Source of the DNA: Snuella sedimenti
GTDB taxonomy: Bacteria; Bacteroidota; Bacteroidia; Flavobacteriales; Flavobacteriaceae
NCBI RefSeq assembly: GCF_016428595.1
Contig: NZ_JAELVQ010000029.1
Span: 1-42,705, forward strand
Reading direction: 5' to 3'
Length of the DNA: 42,705 bases
Every line of letters begins with the position of its first letter. The stretch's first letter is position 1. A model generated the notes under the pieces. The model was not told the origin of the DNA, searched no databases, and saw only the letters and a list, made by a program, of their open reading frames with translations. Below are positions 24,883 through 35,878 of this stretch, piece by piece. Made by a program: the position numbers and the translations under genes.

Positions 24883-25572
24883 ATGGCAAGATTAACAAAA
24901 AAGCAAAAAGAGGCTTTAGCAAAAATAGAAAAGGGAAGAATTTATTCTCTGGATGAAGCATCAGCATTAGTAAAAGAGATTACAAATACAAAATTTGATG
25001 CATCTGTAGATATCGCAGTGCGTTTAGGTGTTGATCCTAGAAAAGCAAATCAAATGGTAAGAGGCGTAGTGTCACTTCCTCATGGTACTGGTAAAGATAT
25101 GAAAGTATTGGCATTGGTAACACCAGATAAGGAAGCTGAGGCTAAAGAAGCTGGAGCAGACTACGTAGGTTTAGACGAATATCTTGATAAGATTAAGAAC
25201 GGATGGACAGACGTTGACGTAATTATTACCATGCCAAGCGTTATGGGTAAATTAGGACCCCTAGGTAGAATATTAGGACCTCGCGGTTTAATGCCTAACC
25301 CCAAAACAGGAACGGTAACTATGGATGTTGCTAAAGCGGTTAGTGAAGTAAAAGCTGGTAAAATTGACTTTAAAGTTGATAAAACCGGAATCGTTCACGC
25401 AGCCATAGGAAAAGCATCATTCTCTGCTGAGAAAATTGCAGGTAATGCAAATGAATTATTACAAACATTAATTAAATTAAAACCAACTGCTGCTAAAGGT
25501 ACTTATGTGAAAAGTATTTTCCTTTCAAGTACAATGAGTCCAAGTGTTGCTGTTGATCCTAAAATTGGTTAA
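24883..25572 (+). CDS. rplA: Large ribosomal subunit protein uL1
   Basis: 229 residues, standard length. The family signature [16 protein letters not shown] is present, preceded by [12 protein letters not shown] and followed by [20 protein letters not shown]. uL1 forms the mobile stalk that guides deacylated tRNA out of the E site and, in many bacteria, represses its own operon by binding the mRNA. I do not see an obvious mimic of its 23S site in the short gaps here. It lies between rplK and rplJ with 20- and 19-base gaps. Confidence 0.97.
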   Translation: MARLTKKQKEALAKIEKGRIYSLDEASALVKEITNTKFDASVDIAVRLGVDPRKANQMVRGVVSLPHGTGKDMKVLALVTPDKEAEAKEAGADYVGLDEYLDKIKNGWTDVDVIITMPSVMGKLGPLGRILGPRGLMPNPKTGTVTMDVAKAVSEVKAGKIDFKVDKTGIVHAAIGKASFSAEKIAGNANELLQTLIKLKPTAAKGTYVKSIFLSSTMSPSVAVDPKIG

Positions 25573-25591
25573 TTAGTTAAAAACTTTTATT

Positions 25592-26113
25592 ATGACAAGA
25601 GAAGAAAAATCACAAGTAATTGAAGAGTTAACTGCAGAATTAGCTAATAATGCAAATATCTATTTAACAGATATTTCAGGATTAAACGCAGGAACTACTT
25701 CAGATTTACGTCGTGCTTGTTTTAAAGCAAACGTAAAATTAGCAGTTGTTAAAAATACATTACTTGAAAAAGCAATGGAAGCATCAGACAGAGAATTTGG
25801 TGACCTTCCTACAGTTTTAAAAGGTAATACATCTGTGATGTATTCCGAAACAGGTAACGTACCGGCTAAATTAATTAAGACCTTCCGTAAGAAATCTGAA
25901 AAGCCTTTGTTAAAAGGAGCATTTATTGAGGAAGCGGTTTATATTGGTGATGACCAGTTAGACATGTTAGTGGATATCAAATCTAAAGAAGAATTGATAG
26001 GTGAAATTGTAGGATTACTACAATCTCCTGCTAAAAATGTTATTTCTGCACTTAAATCAGGTGGAGGAACATTAGCTGGTATCATTAAAACACTATCTGA
26101 AAAAGAAGGATAG
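25592..26113 (+). CDS. rplJ: Large ribosomal subunit protein uL10
   Basis: 173 residues. The N-terminal rRNA-binding domain covers about 1-130 (LTDISGLNAGTTSDLRRACF), and the C-terminal helix binds bL12 dimers (LLQSPAKNVISALKSGGGTL). It anchors the stalk that recruits translation factors. In E. coli a long leader before rplJ mediates autoregulation; here the gap to rplA is only 19 bases, so that control is absent or sits elsewhere. Confidence 0.97.
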   Translation: MTREEKSQVIEELTAELANNANIYLTDISGLNAGTTSDLRRACFKANVKLAVVKNTLLEKAMEASDREFGDLPTVLKGNTSVMYSETGNVPAKLIKTFRKKSEKPLLKGAFIEEAVYIGDDQLDMLVDIKSKEELIGEIVGLLQSPAKNVISALKSGGGTLAGIIKTLSEKEG

Positions 26114-26178
26114 TATTAAATAGTACGCACTTTTATACAATTATATTACAATTAAAAATTTATTAAAACGATAGAAAA

Positions 26179-26553
26179 ATGGCAGATTTAAAAGATTTCG
26201 CAGAACAATTAGTTAACTTAACAGTAAAAGAAGTAAATGAGTTAGCTACTATATTAAAAGATGAGTATGGTATCGAGCCTGCTGCTGCTGCTGTAGCAGT
26301 TGCTGCTGGTCCTGCTGCTGCTGGTGAAGCTGAAGAAGCTCAAACAGAATTTGATGTAATCTTAAAAGCAGCTGGTGGTTCTAAATTAGCTGTTGTAAAA
26401 TTAGTTAAAGAATTGACTGGTTTAGGATTAAAAGAAGCTAAAGAATTAGTTGATGGTGCACCTAGCGCAATTAAAGAAGGTGTTTCTAAAGACGAAGCAG
26501 AAGGCTTAAAATCATCATTAGAAGAAGCTGGAGCAGAGGTTGAGCTTAAGTAA
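26179..26553 (+). CDS. rplL: Large ribosomal subunit protein bL12
   Basis: 124 residues. The N-terminal dimerisation domain covers about 1-33, an alanine-rich hinge 34-53 ([20 protein letters not shown]), and the factor-binding C-terminal domain the rest ([40 protein letters not shown]). It recruits EF-Tu, EF-G and other GTPases to the ribosome. It lies 65 bases after rplJ and is separated from rpoB by 125 bases with a strong hairpin that could adjust expression of rpoBC relative to the ribosomal proteins. Confidence 0.97.
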   Translation: MADLKDFAEQLVNLTVKEVNELATILKDEYGIEPAAAAVAVAAGPAAAGEAEEAQTEFDVILKAAGGSKLAVVKLVKELTGLGLKEAKELVDGAPSAIKEGVSKDEAEGLKSSLEEAGAEVELK

Positions 26554-26576
26554 GCTTAGCAACCAAACAATACAAA

Positions 26577-26614
26577 GGTTTAGGTCTGAAGATTAATACT
26601 TCAAGACCTAAACC
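26577..26614 (+). promoter_or_regulatory. Hairpin between rplL and rpoB, attenuator or processing site
   Basis: GGTTTAGGTCT (26577-26587) and AGACCTAAACC (26604-26614) are a perfect 11-bp stem, with GAAG and CTTC extending it. Only a short T stretch follows (ATTTTG), so partial termination or RNase III cleavage is more likely than full termination. Confidence 0.65.
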
Positions 26615-26678
26615 ATTTTGCGTATATAACAATAATATACGCCAACATTATTTTTTTTAATCAAAATTCCGTCCATTG

Positions 26679-29600
26679 ATGTTATCAACACAAGCTGAAA
26701 GATTAAATTTCTCCTCTATTGTAAATAGAACCGAATATCCAGATTTCTTGGACATTCAGATTAAATCCTTCCAGGATTTTTTCCAATTAGAAACTAAATC
26801 TGAAGAAAGAGGTGATGAAGGCCTGTATAACACCTTCATGGAAAACTTCCCAATTACTGATTCTCGTAATCAATTTGTTTTAGAGTTTTTAGATTACTTT
26901 GTAGACCCACCACGTTACGCGATTGATGAGTGTATAGAAAGAGGTCTAACTTACAGTGTGCCATTAAAGGCAAGGTTAAAGTTATACTGTACAGATCCCG
27001 AACATGAGGATTTCGAAACCATTGTTCAGGATGTGTATTTAGGTACGATACCTTACATGACTCCCAGTGGAACATTTGTGATAAATGGAGCAGAGCGTGT
27101 TGTTGTATCGCAGTTGCATCGTTCTCCAGGTGTGTTCTTTGGCCAGTCATTCCATGCTAATGGAACAAAATTATATTCGGCAAGGGTAATTCCTTTTAAA
27201 GGATCTTGGATTGAATTTGCAACAGATATCAATCAGGTAATGTATGCTTATATCGATAGAAAGAAAAAGTTACCTGTTACCACGTTGTTTAGAGCTATAG
27301 GTTTTGAACGTGATAAAGATATTTTAGAGATTTTTGATTTAGCTGAGGAAGTTAAAGTATCAAAATCTGGATTAAAGAAATGTTTAGGAAGAAAGTTAGC
27401 AGCACGTGTACTTAACACATGGCATGAGGATTTTGTTGACGAAGACACAGGAGAAGTAGTATCTATCGAGCGTAACGAGATTATTCTTGATCGTGATACT
27501 GTTTTAGACAAAGAAAATATTGAAGAAATTATTGAGGCAGATGTGAAAACCATTCTCTTGCATAAAGAAAGTGCAGAGCAAGGCGATTATGCCATTATTC
27601 ACAATACGCTTCAAAAAGATCCAACAAACTCAGAAAAAGAGGCTGTTGAGCATATCTATAGACAATTACGTAATGCGGAGCCGCCAGATGAGGAAACTGC
27701 ACGTGGTATTATAGATAAACTATTCTTTAGTGATCAACGCTACTCTCTAGGAGAAGTTGGTCGTTATAGAATGAATAAAAAATTAGGTCTTGATATTGAA
27801 ATGGATAAGCAAGTGCTTACCAAGGAAGATATTATTACCATTATAAAATATTTAATAGAGCTTATAAACTCTAAAGCTGAGATCGATGATATCGATCACT
27901 TATCAAACCGTCGTGTACGTACAGTAGGTGAACAATTATCGCAACAGTTTGGTGTTGGTTTGGCTCGTATGGCACGTACCATTCGTGAGCGTATGAACGT
28001 TCGTGACAATGAAGTGTTCACACCAATCGATTTGATCAATGCTAAGACCTTGTCTTCTGTGATCAATTCATTCTTTGGTACAAACCAGTTATCTCAGTTT
28101 ATGGATCAAACGAATCCATTAGCAGAGATTACACATAAGCGTCGTTTATCGGCTTTAGGCCCAGGTGGTCTATCCCGTGAAAGAGCTGGTTTTGAGGTAC
28201 GTGACGTACATTATACACATTATGGTCGCTTATGTCCTATTGAAACGCCTGAAGGACCGAATATTGGATTAATTTCATCACTTTCAGTGTATGCTAAGGT
28301 GAACTCTATGGGATTCATAGAAACACCATACCGCCCTGTTGAAAATGGTGTGGTAGACATTAAAGGTGATCCAGTATACTTGAGTGCAGAAGAGGAAGAA
28401 GAAAAATTAATTGCACAGGCAACCGTAAAAGTTGATGAGGAAGGGAAAATATTGCATGACAAGGTTATTGCCAGAATGGAAGGTGATTTCCCGGTTATCG
28501 AACCAACGTCCATTCATTATACTGATGTAGCACCTAATCAAATTTCATCTATCTCTGCATCGTTAATTCCTTTCTTAGAGCATGATGATGCAAACCGTGC
28601 GTTAATGGGATCTAACATGATGCGTCAGGCAGTTCCATTATTACGTCCTGAAGCACCGATTGTAGGTACAGGATTAGAGCGTCAGGTAGCATCAGATTCG
28701 CGTGTATTAGTTAATGCCGAAGGAAACGGTGTTGTAGAATATGTTGATTCTAGGGAAATTAGAATTAGATACGATCGTACCGAAGATGAAGCTAAGGTAA
28801 GTTTTGATAGCGACCTAAAAATATATCAATTAGTTAAGTTCAGAAAGACAAACCAAGGAACTTCTATTAACTTAAAGCCGATTGTTGAAAAAGGCGATAA
28901 AGTTTATAAAGGACAAGTGCTTTGTGAAGGCTATGCAACCCAAAAAGGAGAATTGGCCTTAGGTAGAAATATGAAGGTAGCATTTATGCCTTGGAAAGGA
29001 TATAACTTTGAGGATGCAATTGTAATTTCTGAAAAAGTAGTTCGCGAAGACATTTTTACATCTATTCATATCGATGAATATTCTTTAGAAGTGCGAGATA
29101 CAAAATTAGGTAATGAAGAGTTAACAAACGACATTCCTAACGTTTCTGAAGAAGCAACCAAAGAGTTAGACGAGAATGGAATGATTCGCGTTGGAGCAGA
29201 AGTAAAACCAGGAGATATTCTTATTGGTAAGATTACACCAAAAGGAGAAAGCGATCCAACACCTGAGGAAAAATTATTGCGTGCAATATTTGGAGACAAA
29301 GCAGGTGATGTAAAAGATGCTTCATTAAAAGCTTCACCATCTTTAAATGGTGTTGTTATTGAAAAGAAATTGTTCTCACGTGCTGTAAAAGATAAGCGTA
29401 AGAGAGCACAAGATAAAGATGATATCTTAGCGTTAGAAGCACAATACGATAGAAAGTTTGATGATTTAAAAGATGTTTTAATCGAAAAGCTATTCGCTAT
29501 CGTAAATGGAAAAACTGCTCAAGGTATTTACAATGATTTAGGAGAAGAGGTATTGCCAAAAGGCAAGAAGTTTACACTTAAGATGTTAAATGCTGTCGAT

Positions 29601-30491
29601 GATTATGCGCATTTAGTATCTGGAAAATGGACAACCGATGATCACACAAATCAACTTGTAGCGGATTTAATTCATAATTATAAGATTAAAGAAAACGATT
29701 TACAAGGTGCTTTAAGACGTGAAAAGTTCACTATTTCGGTAGGGGATGAATTACCATCTGGAATCATTAAACTTGCCAAAGTTTATATAGCCAAAAAACG
29801 TAAACTTAAAGTAGGTGATAAAATGGCGGGTCGTCACGGTAACAAAGGTATTGTTGCACGTATTGTTCGTCAGGAAGATATGCCGTTCCTTGAAGATGGA
29901 ACACCGGTAGATATCGTTCTAAACCCACTTGGTGTACCATCTCGTATGAACATTGGTCAGATTTATGAAACTGTTTTAGGTTGGGCAGGTCAAAAATTAC
30001 ATCGTACCTTTGCAACACCTATCTTTGATGGTGCTACCATAGACCAAATTAACGAATTAACAGACGAAGCTGCAATTCCTAGATATGGTCATACCCACTT
30101 ATACGACGGAGGAACAGGAGAGCGTTTCGATCAGCCAGCAACAGTTGGTGTTATCTATATGTTGAAATTAGGACATATGGTTGATGACAAAATGCACGCA
30201 CGTTCCATTGGACCTTACTCATTAATTACGCAACAACCACTAGGAGGTAAAGCACAATTTGGTGGTCAGCGTTTTGGTGAGATGGAAGTTTGGGCACTTG
30301 AGGCGTATGGAGCTTCAAGTACGCTTAGGGAAATTTTAACTGTAAAATCTGATGATGTTATTGGACGTGCCAAAACATACGAAAGTATTGTTAAAGGTGA
30401 GCCAATGCCAGATCCAGGGTTACCAGAGTCATTCAATGTATTAATGCATGAATTAAAAGGTCTTGGATTAGACATACGATTAGAGGAGTAA
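26679..30491 (+). CDS. rpoB: DNA-directed RNA polymerase subunit beta
   Basis: 1270-residue catalytic subunit of RNA polymerase. The rifampicin-pocket region is present and looks wild type ([38 protein letters not shown]), as are [15 protein letters not shown] and the C-terminal [20 protein letters not shown] clamp anchor. The start is taken at the ATG at 26679 ([14 protein letters not shown]); a TTG just before it is in frame but needless. Codon use is near that of the ribosomal genes. It lies downstream of the rplL hairpin and 79 bases before rpoC. Confidence 0.98.
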   Translation: MLSTQAERLNFSSIVNRTEYPDFLDIQIKSFQDFFQLETKSEERGDEGLYNTFMENFPITDSRNQFVLEFLDYFVDPPRYAIDECIERGLTYSVPLKARLKLYCTDPEHEDFETIVQDVYLGTIPYMTPSGTFVINGAERVVVSQLHRSPGVFFGQSFHANGTKLYSARVIPFKGSWIEFATDINQVMYAYIDRKKKLPVTTLFRAIGFERDKDILEIFDLAEEVKVSKSGLKKCLGRKLAARVLNTWHEDFVDEDTGEVVSIERNEIILDRDTVLDKENIEEIIEADVKTILLHKESAEQGDYAIIHNTLQKDPTNSEKEAVEHIYRQLRNAEPPDEETARGIIDKLFFSDQRYSLGEVGRYRMNKKLGLDIEMDKQVLTKEDIITIIKYLIELINSKAEIDDIDHLSNRRVRTVGEQLSQQFGVGLARMARTIRERMNVRDNEVFTPIDLINAKTLSSVINSFFGTNQLSQFMDQTNPLAEITHKRRLSALGPGGLSRERAGFEVRDVHYTHYGRLCPIETPEGPNIGLISSLSVYAKVNSMGFIETPYRPVENGVVDIKGDPVYLSAEEEEEKLIAQATVKVDEEGKILHDKVIARMEGDFPVIEPTSIHYTDVAPNQISSISASLIPFLEHDDANRALMGSNMMRQAVPLLRPEAPIVGTGLERQVASDSRVLVNAEGNGVVEYVDSREIRIRYDRTEDEAKVSFDSDLKIYQLVKFRKTNQGTSINLKPIVEKGDKVYKGQVLCEGYATQKGELALGRNMKVAFMPWKGYNFEDAIVISEKVVREDIFTSIHIDEYSLEVRDTKLGNEELTNDIPNVSEEATKELDENGMIRVGAEVKPGDILIGKITPKGESDPTPEEKLLRAIFGDKAGDVKDASLKASPSLNGVVIEKKLFSRAVKDKRKRAQDKDDILALEAQYDRKFDDLKDVLIEKLFAIVNGKTAQGIYNDLGEEVLPKGKKFTLKMLNAVDDYAHLVSGKWTTDDHTNQLVADLIHNYKIKENDLQGALRREKFTISVGDELPSGIIKLAKVYIAKKRKLKVGDKMAGRHGNKGIVARIVRQEDMPFLEDGTPVDIVLNPLGVPSRMNIGQIYETVLGWAGQKLHRTFATPIFDGATIDQINELTDEAAIPRYGHTHLYDGGTGERFDQPATVGVIYMLKLGHMVDDKMHARSIGPYSLITQQPLGGKAQFGGQRFGEMEVWALEAYGASSTLREILTVKSDDVIGRAKTYESIVKGEPMPDPGLPESFNVLMHELKGLGLDIRLEE

Positions 30492-30500
30492 AAAATAGTT

Positions 30501-30558
30501 GACAGTGACAGTGTCCAGTTGATAGTTTATGTTAACTGAACACTGAGACTGAGACTGA
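30501..30558 (+). repeat. Repeats and imperfect hairpin between rpoB and rpoC
   Basis: CAGTGTCCAGTT (30509-30520) and AACTGAACACTG (30534-30545) form a 12-bp stem with one mismatch. Hexamer repeats flank it: GACAGTGACAGT before and CTGAGACTGAGACTGA after. No T run follows, so it is not a terminator. It may be an RNA processing or stability element, or a microsatellite-type expansion. Confidence 0.6.
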
Positions 30559-30570
30559 AAACTTAAGAAA

Positions 30571-33500
30571 ATGGCAAGAAAACAAGATAAGAATACAGTA
30601 AAGAGATTTAATAAAATCTCCATAGGTTTAGCATCACCTGAGTCTATTTTGGCTGAGTCTAAAGGTGAGGTTTTAAAACCTGAAACTATCAACTATCGAA
30701 CTCATAAACCAGAAAGAGATGGTTTGTTCTGTGAGCGTATTTTTGGTCCTGTAAAGGATTATGAGTGTGCCTGTGGAAAATATAAGCGTATACGTTACAA
30801 AGGCATTGTATGTGATCGATGTGGAGTAGAAGTAACCGAGAAGAAAGTACGTCGTGATCGTGTTGGTCATATTAATTTGGTGGTGCCTGTTGCACACATT
30901 TGGTATTTCCGTTCGTTACCAAACAAGATTGGTTACATTTTAGGTTTGCCATCTAAAAAACTGGATATGATTATTTACTACGAACGTTATGTAGTAATTC
31001 AACCGGGTATAGCTAAAAATGAAGAAGGAGAACCGTTGCAAAAAATGGATTTCCTTACAGAAGAAGAGTATTTAAATATTTTAGATGCACTTCCTCAGGA
31101 TAATCAATATTTAGACGATAATGATCCTAATAAGTTCCTTGCAAAGATGGGAGCTGAATGTTTAATTGAATTATTATCTAGAATAGACCTAGAGTCCTTA
31201 TCATACGAATTACGTCATAAGGCAAATACTGAAACATCAAAACAACGTAAAACTGAAGCTTTAAAACGTTTGCAGGTAGTTGAAGCTTTACGTGAGTCTA
31301 ACAATAACCGTGAGAACCGTCCAGAATGGATGATTATGAAGGTTGTTCCAGTTATTCCACCAGAATTACGTCCGTTGGTACCATTAGATGGTGGTCGTTT
31401 TGCAACATCAGATTTGAATGATTTATACCGTCGTGTAATTATAAGAAACAATCGTTTAAAGCGACTTGTAGAGATTAAAGCTCCAGAAGTTATTTTGCGT
31501 AATGAAAAGCGTATGCTACAGGAATCTGTAGATTCGTTATTCGATAATACACGTAAATCGTCTGCAGTTAAAACAGATTCTAACAGGCCTTTAAAATCAC
31601 TATCAGATTCACTTAAGGGTAAGCAAGGTCGTTTCCGTCAAAATTTATTAGGTAAGCGTGTTGATTATTCTGCACGTTCGGTAATTGTCGTTGGACCAGA
31701 ATTAAAATTATACGAATGTGGATTGCCAAAAAATATGGCTGCAGAATTATACAAGCCTTTCGTAATTAGAAAATTAATTGAAAGAGGTATTGTAAAGACT
31801 GTAAAATCTGCAAAGAAAATTATAGATAAAAGAGAGCCAGTGGTTTGGGATATTTTGGAAAACGTTCTTAAAGGACATCCAGTATTACTAAACCGTGCGC
31901 CTACATTACACAGATTGGGTATACAAGCATTCCAGCCAAAACTAATTGAAGGGAAAGCTATTCAATTACACCCATTAGTATGTACGGCCTTCAACGCGGA
32001 TTTTGATGGTGACCAAATGGCGGTTCACTTACCGTTAGGACCAGAGGCTATTTTGGAATGTCAATTATTAATGTTGGCATCTCACAATATTTTAAACCCG
32101 GCCAACGGATCACCGGTAACAGTACCTTCTCAAGATATGGTACTGGGGCTTTATTATATGACCAAACTGCGTAAATCCACACCAGAGCTTGCTGTTAAAG
32201 GAGAAGGTTTGGTTTTCTATTCACCAGAAGAAGTTGTTATTGCTTTTAACGAAAAGCGTGTAGATTTAAATGCTTCTGTCAAGGTAAGAACATTAGATAT
32301 TAATGAAGAAGGAAAACTAGCGCCGACAATTATTGATACTACAGTAGGTCGTGTGTTATTTAATCAAAAAGTACCGCAAGCTGCCGGATTTATTAATGAG
32401 GTATTAACAAAGAAATCGCTGAGAGATATTATCGGCAGAATTCTTAAGTTTACTTCAGTACCAGAAACGGCTGATTTCCTTGACGAAATTAGAACATTAG
32501 GGTTTAATTTTGCATTTAAAGGAGGATTGTCATTTAGTTTAGGTGATATTATTATTCCGCCGGAAAAACAAGGCATGATAGATAAGGCCAATGGTTTAGT
32601 TGATGGGATTACTGGCAACTATAATATGGGACTTATTACCAACAACGAGCGTTATAATCAGGTTATTGATATTTGGACATCAACGAATGCTGAATTGACC
32701 GAGTTGTCTATGAAGCGTATTCGTGAAGACCAACAAGGATTTAACTCGGTGTTTATGATGCTTGATTCTGGAGCACGTGGATCGAAAGAACAGATTCGTC
32801 AGCTTACAGGTATGCGTGGTTTGATGGCAAAACCTAAAAAATCGAATGCTGGTGGTGGAGAGATTATCGAAAACCCGATTCTTTCTAACTTTAAGGAAGG
32901 GCTTTCCATTTTAGAATACTTTATCTCTACACACGGTGCGCGTAAAGGTCTTGCAGATACCGCTCTTAAAACAGCTGATGCAGGTTATTTAACACGTCGT
33001 TTGGTAGACGTATCTCAAGACGTTATCATTAATAGTGATGATTGTGGTACGCTAAGAGGTGTTGAAGTTGAACCATTAAAGAAAAATGACGAGGTAGTAG
33101 AAACTTTAGAAGAAAGAATTGTTGGACGTGTTTCTTTAAATGATGTATACCATCCACTTACAGATGAGTTGTTAGTTGCTTCTGGACAATTAATTGAAGA
33201 TGATATAGCTAAAGCTATTGGTGAATCTCCAATAGAAACTTTAGAGGTACGTTCGCCATTAAGTTGTGAGGCTCTTCAAGGTATTTGTGCTAAATGTTAC
33301 GGTCGTAATTTAGCTACTGGTAAGATGGTGCAAATGGGAGAAGCTGTAGGTGTTGTAGCTGCGCAATCTATTGGAGAACCAGGTACACAGTTAACACTTC
33401 GTACATTCCACGTAGGGGGTATTGCAGGTAACATTTCTGAGGAGAATAAATTAGCAGTTAAGTTCAACGGTATTGCCGAAATAGAAGACTTAAAGACTGT

Positions 33501-34872
33501 TAAGGGACAAGATAGTGAAGGAAATGAGATAGATGTTGTAATTTCCCGTACCTCAGAACTTAAACTTACAGACAAGAAAACAGGTATTACTTTAAGTACC
33601 AATAACATTCCTTATGGTTCGACTTTATACATTAAAAATGGAGCTGAATTAAGTAAAGGAGATGTTGTTTGTTCTTGGGATCCATATAATGGTGTAATTA
33701 TTTCAGAATTTGCTGGTAAAGTAAAATATGAAAATATAGAGCAAGGTGTTACGTATCAAGTAGAAATTGATGAGCAAACAGGATTCCAAGAGAAGGTAAT
33801 CTCTGAATCTAGAAATAAAAAACTTATACCAACACTCCATATTGAAGACGCTAGCGGTGATACTATACGTTCATACAACTTACCTGTGGGAGCACACTTA
33901 ATGATTGATGATGGTGATAAGATTACTGTAGGGAAGATTTTGGTTAAGATACCACGTAAGTCTGCTAAAGCGGGCGATATTACGGGAGGTTTACCACGTG
34001 TAACAGAGTTGTTTGAAGCACGTAACCCTTCTAACCCAGCAGTTGTAAGTGAAATTGATGGTGTTGTATCTTTCGGAAAGATTAAGCGTGGTAACCGTGA
34101 AATTATCGTAGAATCTAAATTAGGTGAAATTAAAAAGTACTTGGTTAAATTATCAAATCAAATTCTTGTACAAGAAAATGATTATGTTAAAGCGGGTATG
34201 CCTTTATCTGATGGATCGATTACACCTAATGACATCTTAAATATTAAAGGACCTTCAGCGGTTCAGCAGTATTTGGTGAATGAAGTACAAGAAGTATATC
34301 GTTTACAAGGTGTTAAGATTAATGACAAGCACTTTGAGGTTGTTGTTAGGCAAATGATGCGTAAAGTTCGTATTATTGATTCTGGTGATACTATTTTCTT
34401 AGAAGATCAATTAGTTCATAAAGCAGATTTCATTAAAGAAAATGATGAAATTTTTGGCATGAAAGTTATCGAAGATGCAGGAGATTCTGCTAAACTCAAA
34501 GCAGGTCAGATAATTTCACTAAGAGAATTAAGAGACGAAAACTCGATATTGCGTAGAGAGGATAAGCAATTGGTTGTTGCAAGAGAAGCACAACCGGCAA
34601 CTGCTACTCCTATATTGCAGGGTATTACGAGAGCGTCACTTCAAACAAAATCATTTATCTCTGCGGCTTCCTTCCAGGAAACTACAAAAGTACTTAATGA
34701 GGCAGCAGTAGCAGGTAAAGTAGATCATTTAGAAGGCTTAAAAGAGAATGTTATTGTAGGACACAGAATTCCAGCTGGAACAGGTATGCGTCGTTATAAT
34801 AATATCATTGTAGGCTCTAAAGAAGAATTTGATGAAATGATGCAAGTAAAGCAAGAGTTAAATTATAATTAG
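30571..34872 (+). CDS. rpoC: DNA-directed RNA polymerase subunit beta'
   Basis: 1433-residue subunit. The N-terminal zinc ribbon ([16 protein letters not shown]), the catalytic magnesium loop [12 protein letters not shown], the second zinc site ([15 protein letters not shown]) and the trigger-loop region with [20 protein letters not shown] are all present. Full length for a Bacteroidetes RpoC. It is last in the secE-to-rpoC gene string and ends in a strong terminator at 34880. Confidence 0.98.
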   Translation: MARKQDKNTVKRFNKISIGLASPESILAESKGEVLKPETINYRTHKPERDGLFCERIFGPVKDYECACGKYKRIRYKGIVCDRCGVEVTEKKVRRDRVGHINLVVPVAHIWYFRSLPNKIGYILGLPSKKLDMIIYYERYVVIQPGIAKNEEGEPLQKMDFLTEEEYLNILDALPQDNQYLDDNDPNKFLAKMGAECLIELLSRIDLESLSYELRHKANTETSKQRKTEALKRLQVVEALRESNNNRENRPEWMIMKVVPVIPPELRPLVPLDGGRFATSDLNDLYRRVIIRNNRLKRLVEIKAPEVILRNEKRMLQESVDSLFDNTRKSSAVKTDSNRPLKSLSDSLKGKQGRFRQNLLGKRVDYSARSVIVVGPELKLYECGLPKNMAAELYKPFVIRKLIERGIVKTVKSAKKIIDKREPVVWDILENVLKGHPVLLNRAPTLHRLGIQAFQPKLIEGKAIQLHPLVCTAFNADFDGDQMAVHLPLGPEAILECQLLMLASHNILNPANGSPVTVPSQDMVLGLYYMTKLRKSTPELAVKGEGLVFYSPEEVVIAFNEKRVDLNASVKVRTLDINEEGKLAPTIIDTTVGRVLFNQKVPQAAGFINEVLTKKSLRDIIGRILKFTSVPETADFLDEIRTLGFNFAFKGGLSFSLGDIIIPPEKQGMIDKANGLVDGITGNYNMGLITNNERYNQVIDIWTSTNAELTELSMKRIREDQQGFNSVFMMLDSGARGSKEQIRQLTGMRGLMAKPKKSNAGGGEIIENPILSNFKEGLSILEYFISTHGARKGLADTALKTADAGYLTRRLVDVSQDVIINSDDCGTLRGVEVEPLKKNDEVVETLEERIVGRVSLNDVYHPLTDELLVASGQLIEDDIAKAIGESPIETLEVRSPLSCEALQGICAKCYGRNLATGKMVQMGEAVGVVAAQSIGEPGTQLTLRTFHVGGIAGNISEENKLAVKFNGIAEIEDLKTVKGQDSEGNEIDVVISRTSELKLTDKKTGITLSTNNIPYGSTLYIKNGAELSKGDVVCSWDPYNGVIISEFAGKVKYENIEQGVTYQVEIDEQTGFQEKVISESRNKKLIPTLHIEDASGDTIRSYNLPVGAHLMIDDGDKITVGKILVKIPRKSAKAGDITGGLPRVTELFEARNPSNPAVVSEIDGVVSFGKIKRGNREIIVESKLGEIKKYLVKLSNQILVQENDYVKAGMPLSDGSITPNDILNIKGPSAVQQYLVNEVQEVYRLQGVKINDKHFEVVVRQMMRKVRIIDSGDTIFLEDQLVHKADFIKENDEIFGMKVIEDAGDSAKLKAGQIISLRELRDENSILRREDKQLVVAREAQPATATPILQGITRASLQTKSFISAASFQETTKVLNEAAVAGKVDHLEGLKENVIVGHRIPAGTGMRRYNNIIVGSKEEFDEMMQVKQELNYN

Positions 34873-34879
34873 TAATTAA

Positions 34880-34908
34880 CATTCCCGCAATTAGCGGGAA
34901 TGTTTTTT
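34880..34908 (+). terminator. Intrinsic terminator of rpoC
   Basis: ACATTCCCGC pairs with GCGGGAATGT around AATTA, then seven T. Its core stem-loop is identical to the rpsU terminator at 19807. Confidence 0.9.
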
Positions 34909-34925
34909 TATTGTATATTGTAGTT

Positions 34926-35243
34926 ATGGCAGAAGAAAATAATAAACAAAAGCAAGGTCAAATTAACATTGAATTGGATGAAAAGGTAGCCGAAGGGACT
35001 TATTCTAATTTGGCTATCATCAATCATTCGGTTTCAGAATTTGTTGTAGACTTTGTAAATATTATGCCAGGAGTACCTAAAAATAAGGTTAAGTCCAGGA
35101 TTATATTAACGCCTCAGCATGCAAAGCGCTTGTTAAAGGCTTTGGGAGATAATGTAGCTCGATTTGAAAGTGCCCATGGTGAAATTAAGGATTACGAGCA
35201 ACCACCTATACCTTTGAATTTCGGTCCCACAGGACAGGCATAG
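34926..35243 (+). CDS. DUF3467-family protein
   Basis: 105-residue small protein conserved in Bacteroidetes and commonly next to rpoC. The core is INIELDEKVAEGTYSNLAII, then a segment ending in VDFVNIMPGVPKNKVKSRII and LTPQHAKRLLKALGDNVARF, ending in EQPPIPLNFGPTGQA. Function is unknown; location suggests a link to transcription. The ATG at 34926 (MAEENNKQ) is chosen over an in-frame start 15 bases upstream, which lies too close to the terminator. The promoter is unclear: only TATATTG is seen 10 bases before the start. The 3' end of this gene is repeated twice more downstream (see the repeat at 35197), so the last 15 codons and stop exist in tandem copies. Confidence 0.88.
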   Translation: MAEENNKQKQGQINIELDEKVAEGTYSNLAIINHSVSEFVVDFVNIMPGVPKNKVKSRIILTPQHAKRLLKALGDNVARFESAHGEIKDYEQPPIPLNFGPTGQA

Positions 35244-35440
35244 TATTAAATGTAGAGCCTAAGAGTTAGGGGCAGGGTTGCTCGAAATACTTCGTTTAGC
35301 AACCACCTATACCTTTGAATTTCGGTCCCACAGGACAGGCATAGTATTATGTAGAGCCTAAGAGTTAGGGGTAGGGTTGCTCGAAATACTTCGTTTAGCA
35401 ACCTATACACTTGAATTTGGACCAATCGGTCAAGCATAAA
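35197..35440 (+). repeat. Tandem repeat of the DUF3467 gene 3' end with hairpin module
   Basis: Copy 1 (35197-35297, 101 bp) and copy 2 (35298-35396, 99 bp) are nearly identical. Each holds the last 15 codons and stop of DUF3467, then about 55 bases ending in a hairpin (GGTTGCT, inner CGAA/TTCG, AGCAACC). A third partial copy (35397-35440) still ends with the codons for GPIGQA and a stop, but differs from copies 1 and 2 mainly at third codon positions. It looks like a displaced older gene end. Confidence 0.85.
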
Positions 35441-35442
35441 AT

Positions 35443-35479
35443 AAAAAAGCCCTTTGAAATAATTTCAAAGGGCTTTTTT
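35443..35479. terminator. Bidirectional intrinsic terminator
   Basis: AAAAAAGCCCTTTGAAAT pairs with the matching ATTTCAAAGGGCTTTTTT. A-runs and T-runs on both sides make it usable in both directions, between DUF3467 and the opposing ferredoxin-like gene. Confidence 0.9.
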
Positions 35480-35486
35480 ATTTAGA

Positions 35487-35720
35487 CTAACTAGCCTGTA
35501 TTTTTTTGTTTAAATGGTATTTTAAAGCACCAGAAGGACAACGTTTAATTTGGTTAATTATGCGTTGGGTTTCTGTATTGTCTAAATTTATCCATGGAAT
35601 AATTGATTTGCTAAATACATTGGATAGTTCTTTAGCACAAATTCCGGATAGCACACATTTGCAAGGGTCGTAGGTTACAGTAATTTCATCATTACTAAAC
35701 TCTTTGGCGTTAACTTCCAT
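35487..35720 (-). CDS. YjdI-type divergent 4Fe-4S mono-cluster protein
   Basis: 77-residue small ferredoxin-like protein. Four cysteines, C20, C22, C28 (YDPCKCVLSGIC) and C61 (RCPSGALKY), are placed as in the YjdI/Fer4_19 family, expected to hold one Fe-S cluster. PWINLDN fits the family's conserved PWI. Electron partners are unknown. It is convergent with DUF3467 and lies downstream of prfC on the same strand, 158 bases apart. The gap between contains nothing recognisable. Confidence 0.85.
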   Translation of the reverse strand: MEVNAKEFSNDEITVTYDPCKCVLSGICAKELSNVFSKSIIPWINLDNTETQRIINQIKRCPSGALKYHLNKKIQAS

Positions 35721-35878
35721 AACTAATCATTTTGGGGTTACGATTATAATAAAGATAAATGATTATTATAAATAACTCCAATATTATCGATTAAACATAA
35801 AAATATCACGGTTACTGCATTGCTTTTTAATGTATTGAGCAAGTGAAAGCTAGCTAATGAAGATTAATTTTAAAATTA

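Noticed and set aside
35246-35437. 63-codon minus-strand ORF with a repeated peptide
   Set aside because: Its repeat is only the reverse reading of the DUF3467 tandem module; it has no independent support.
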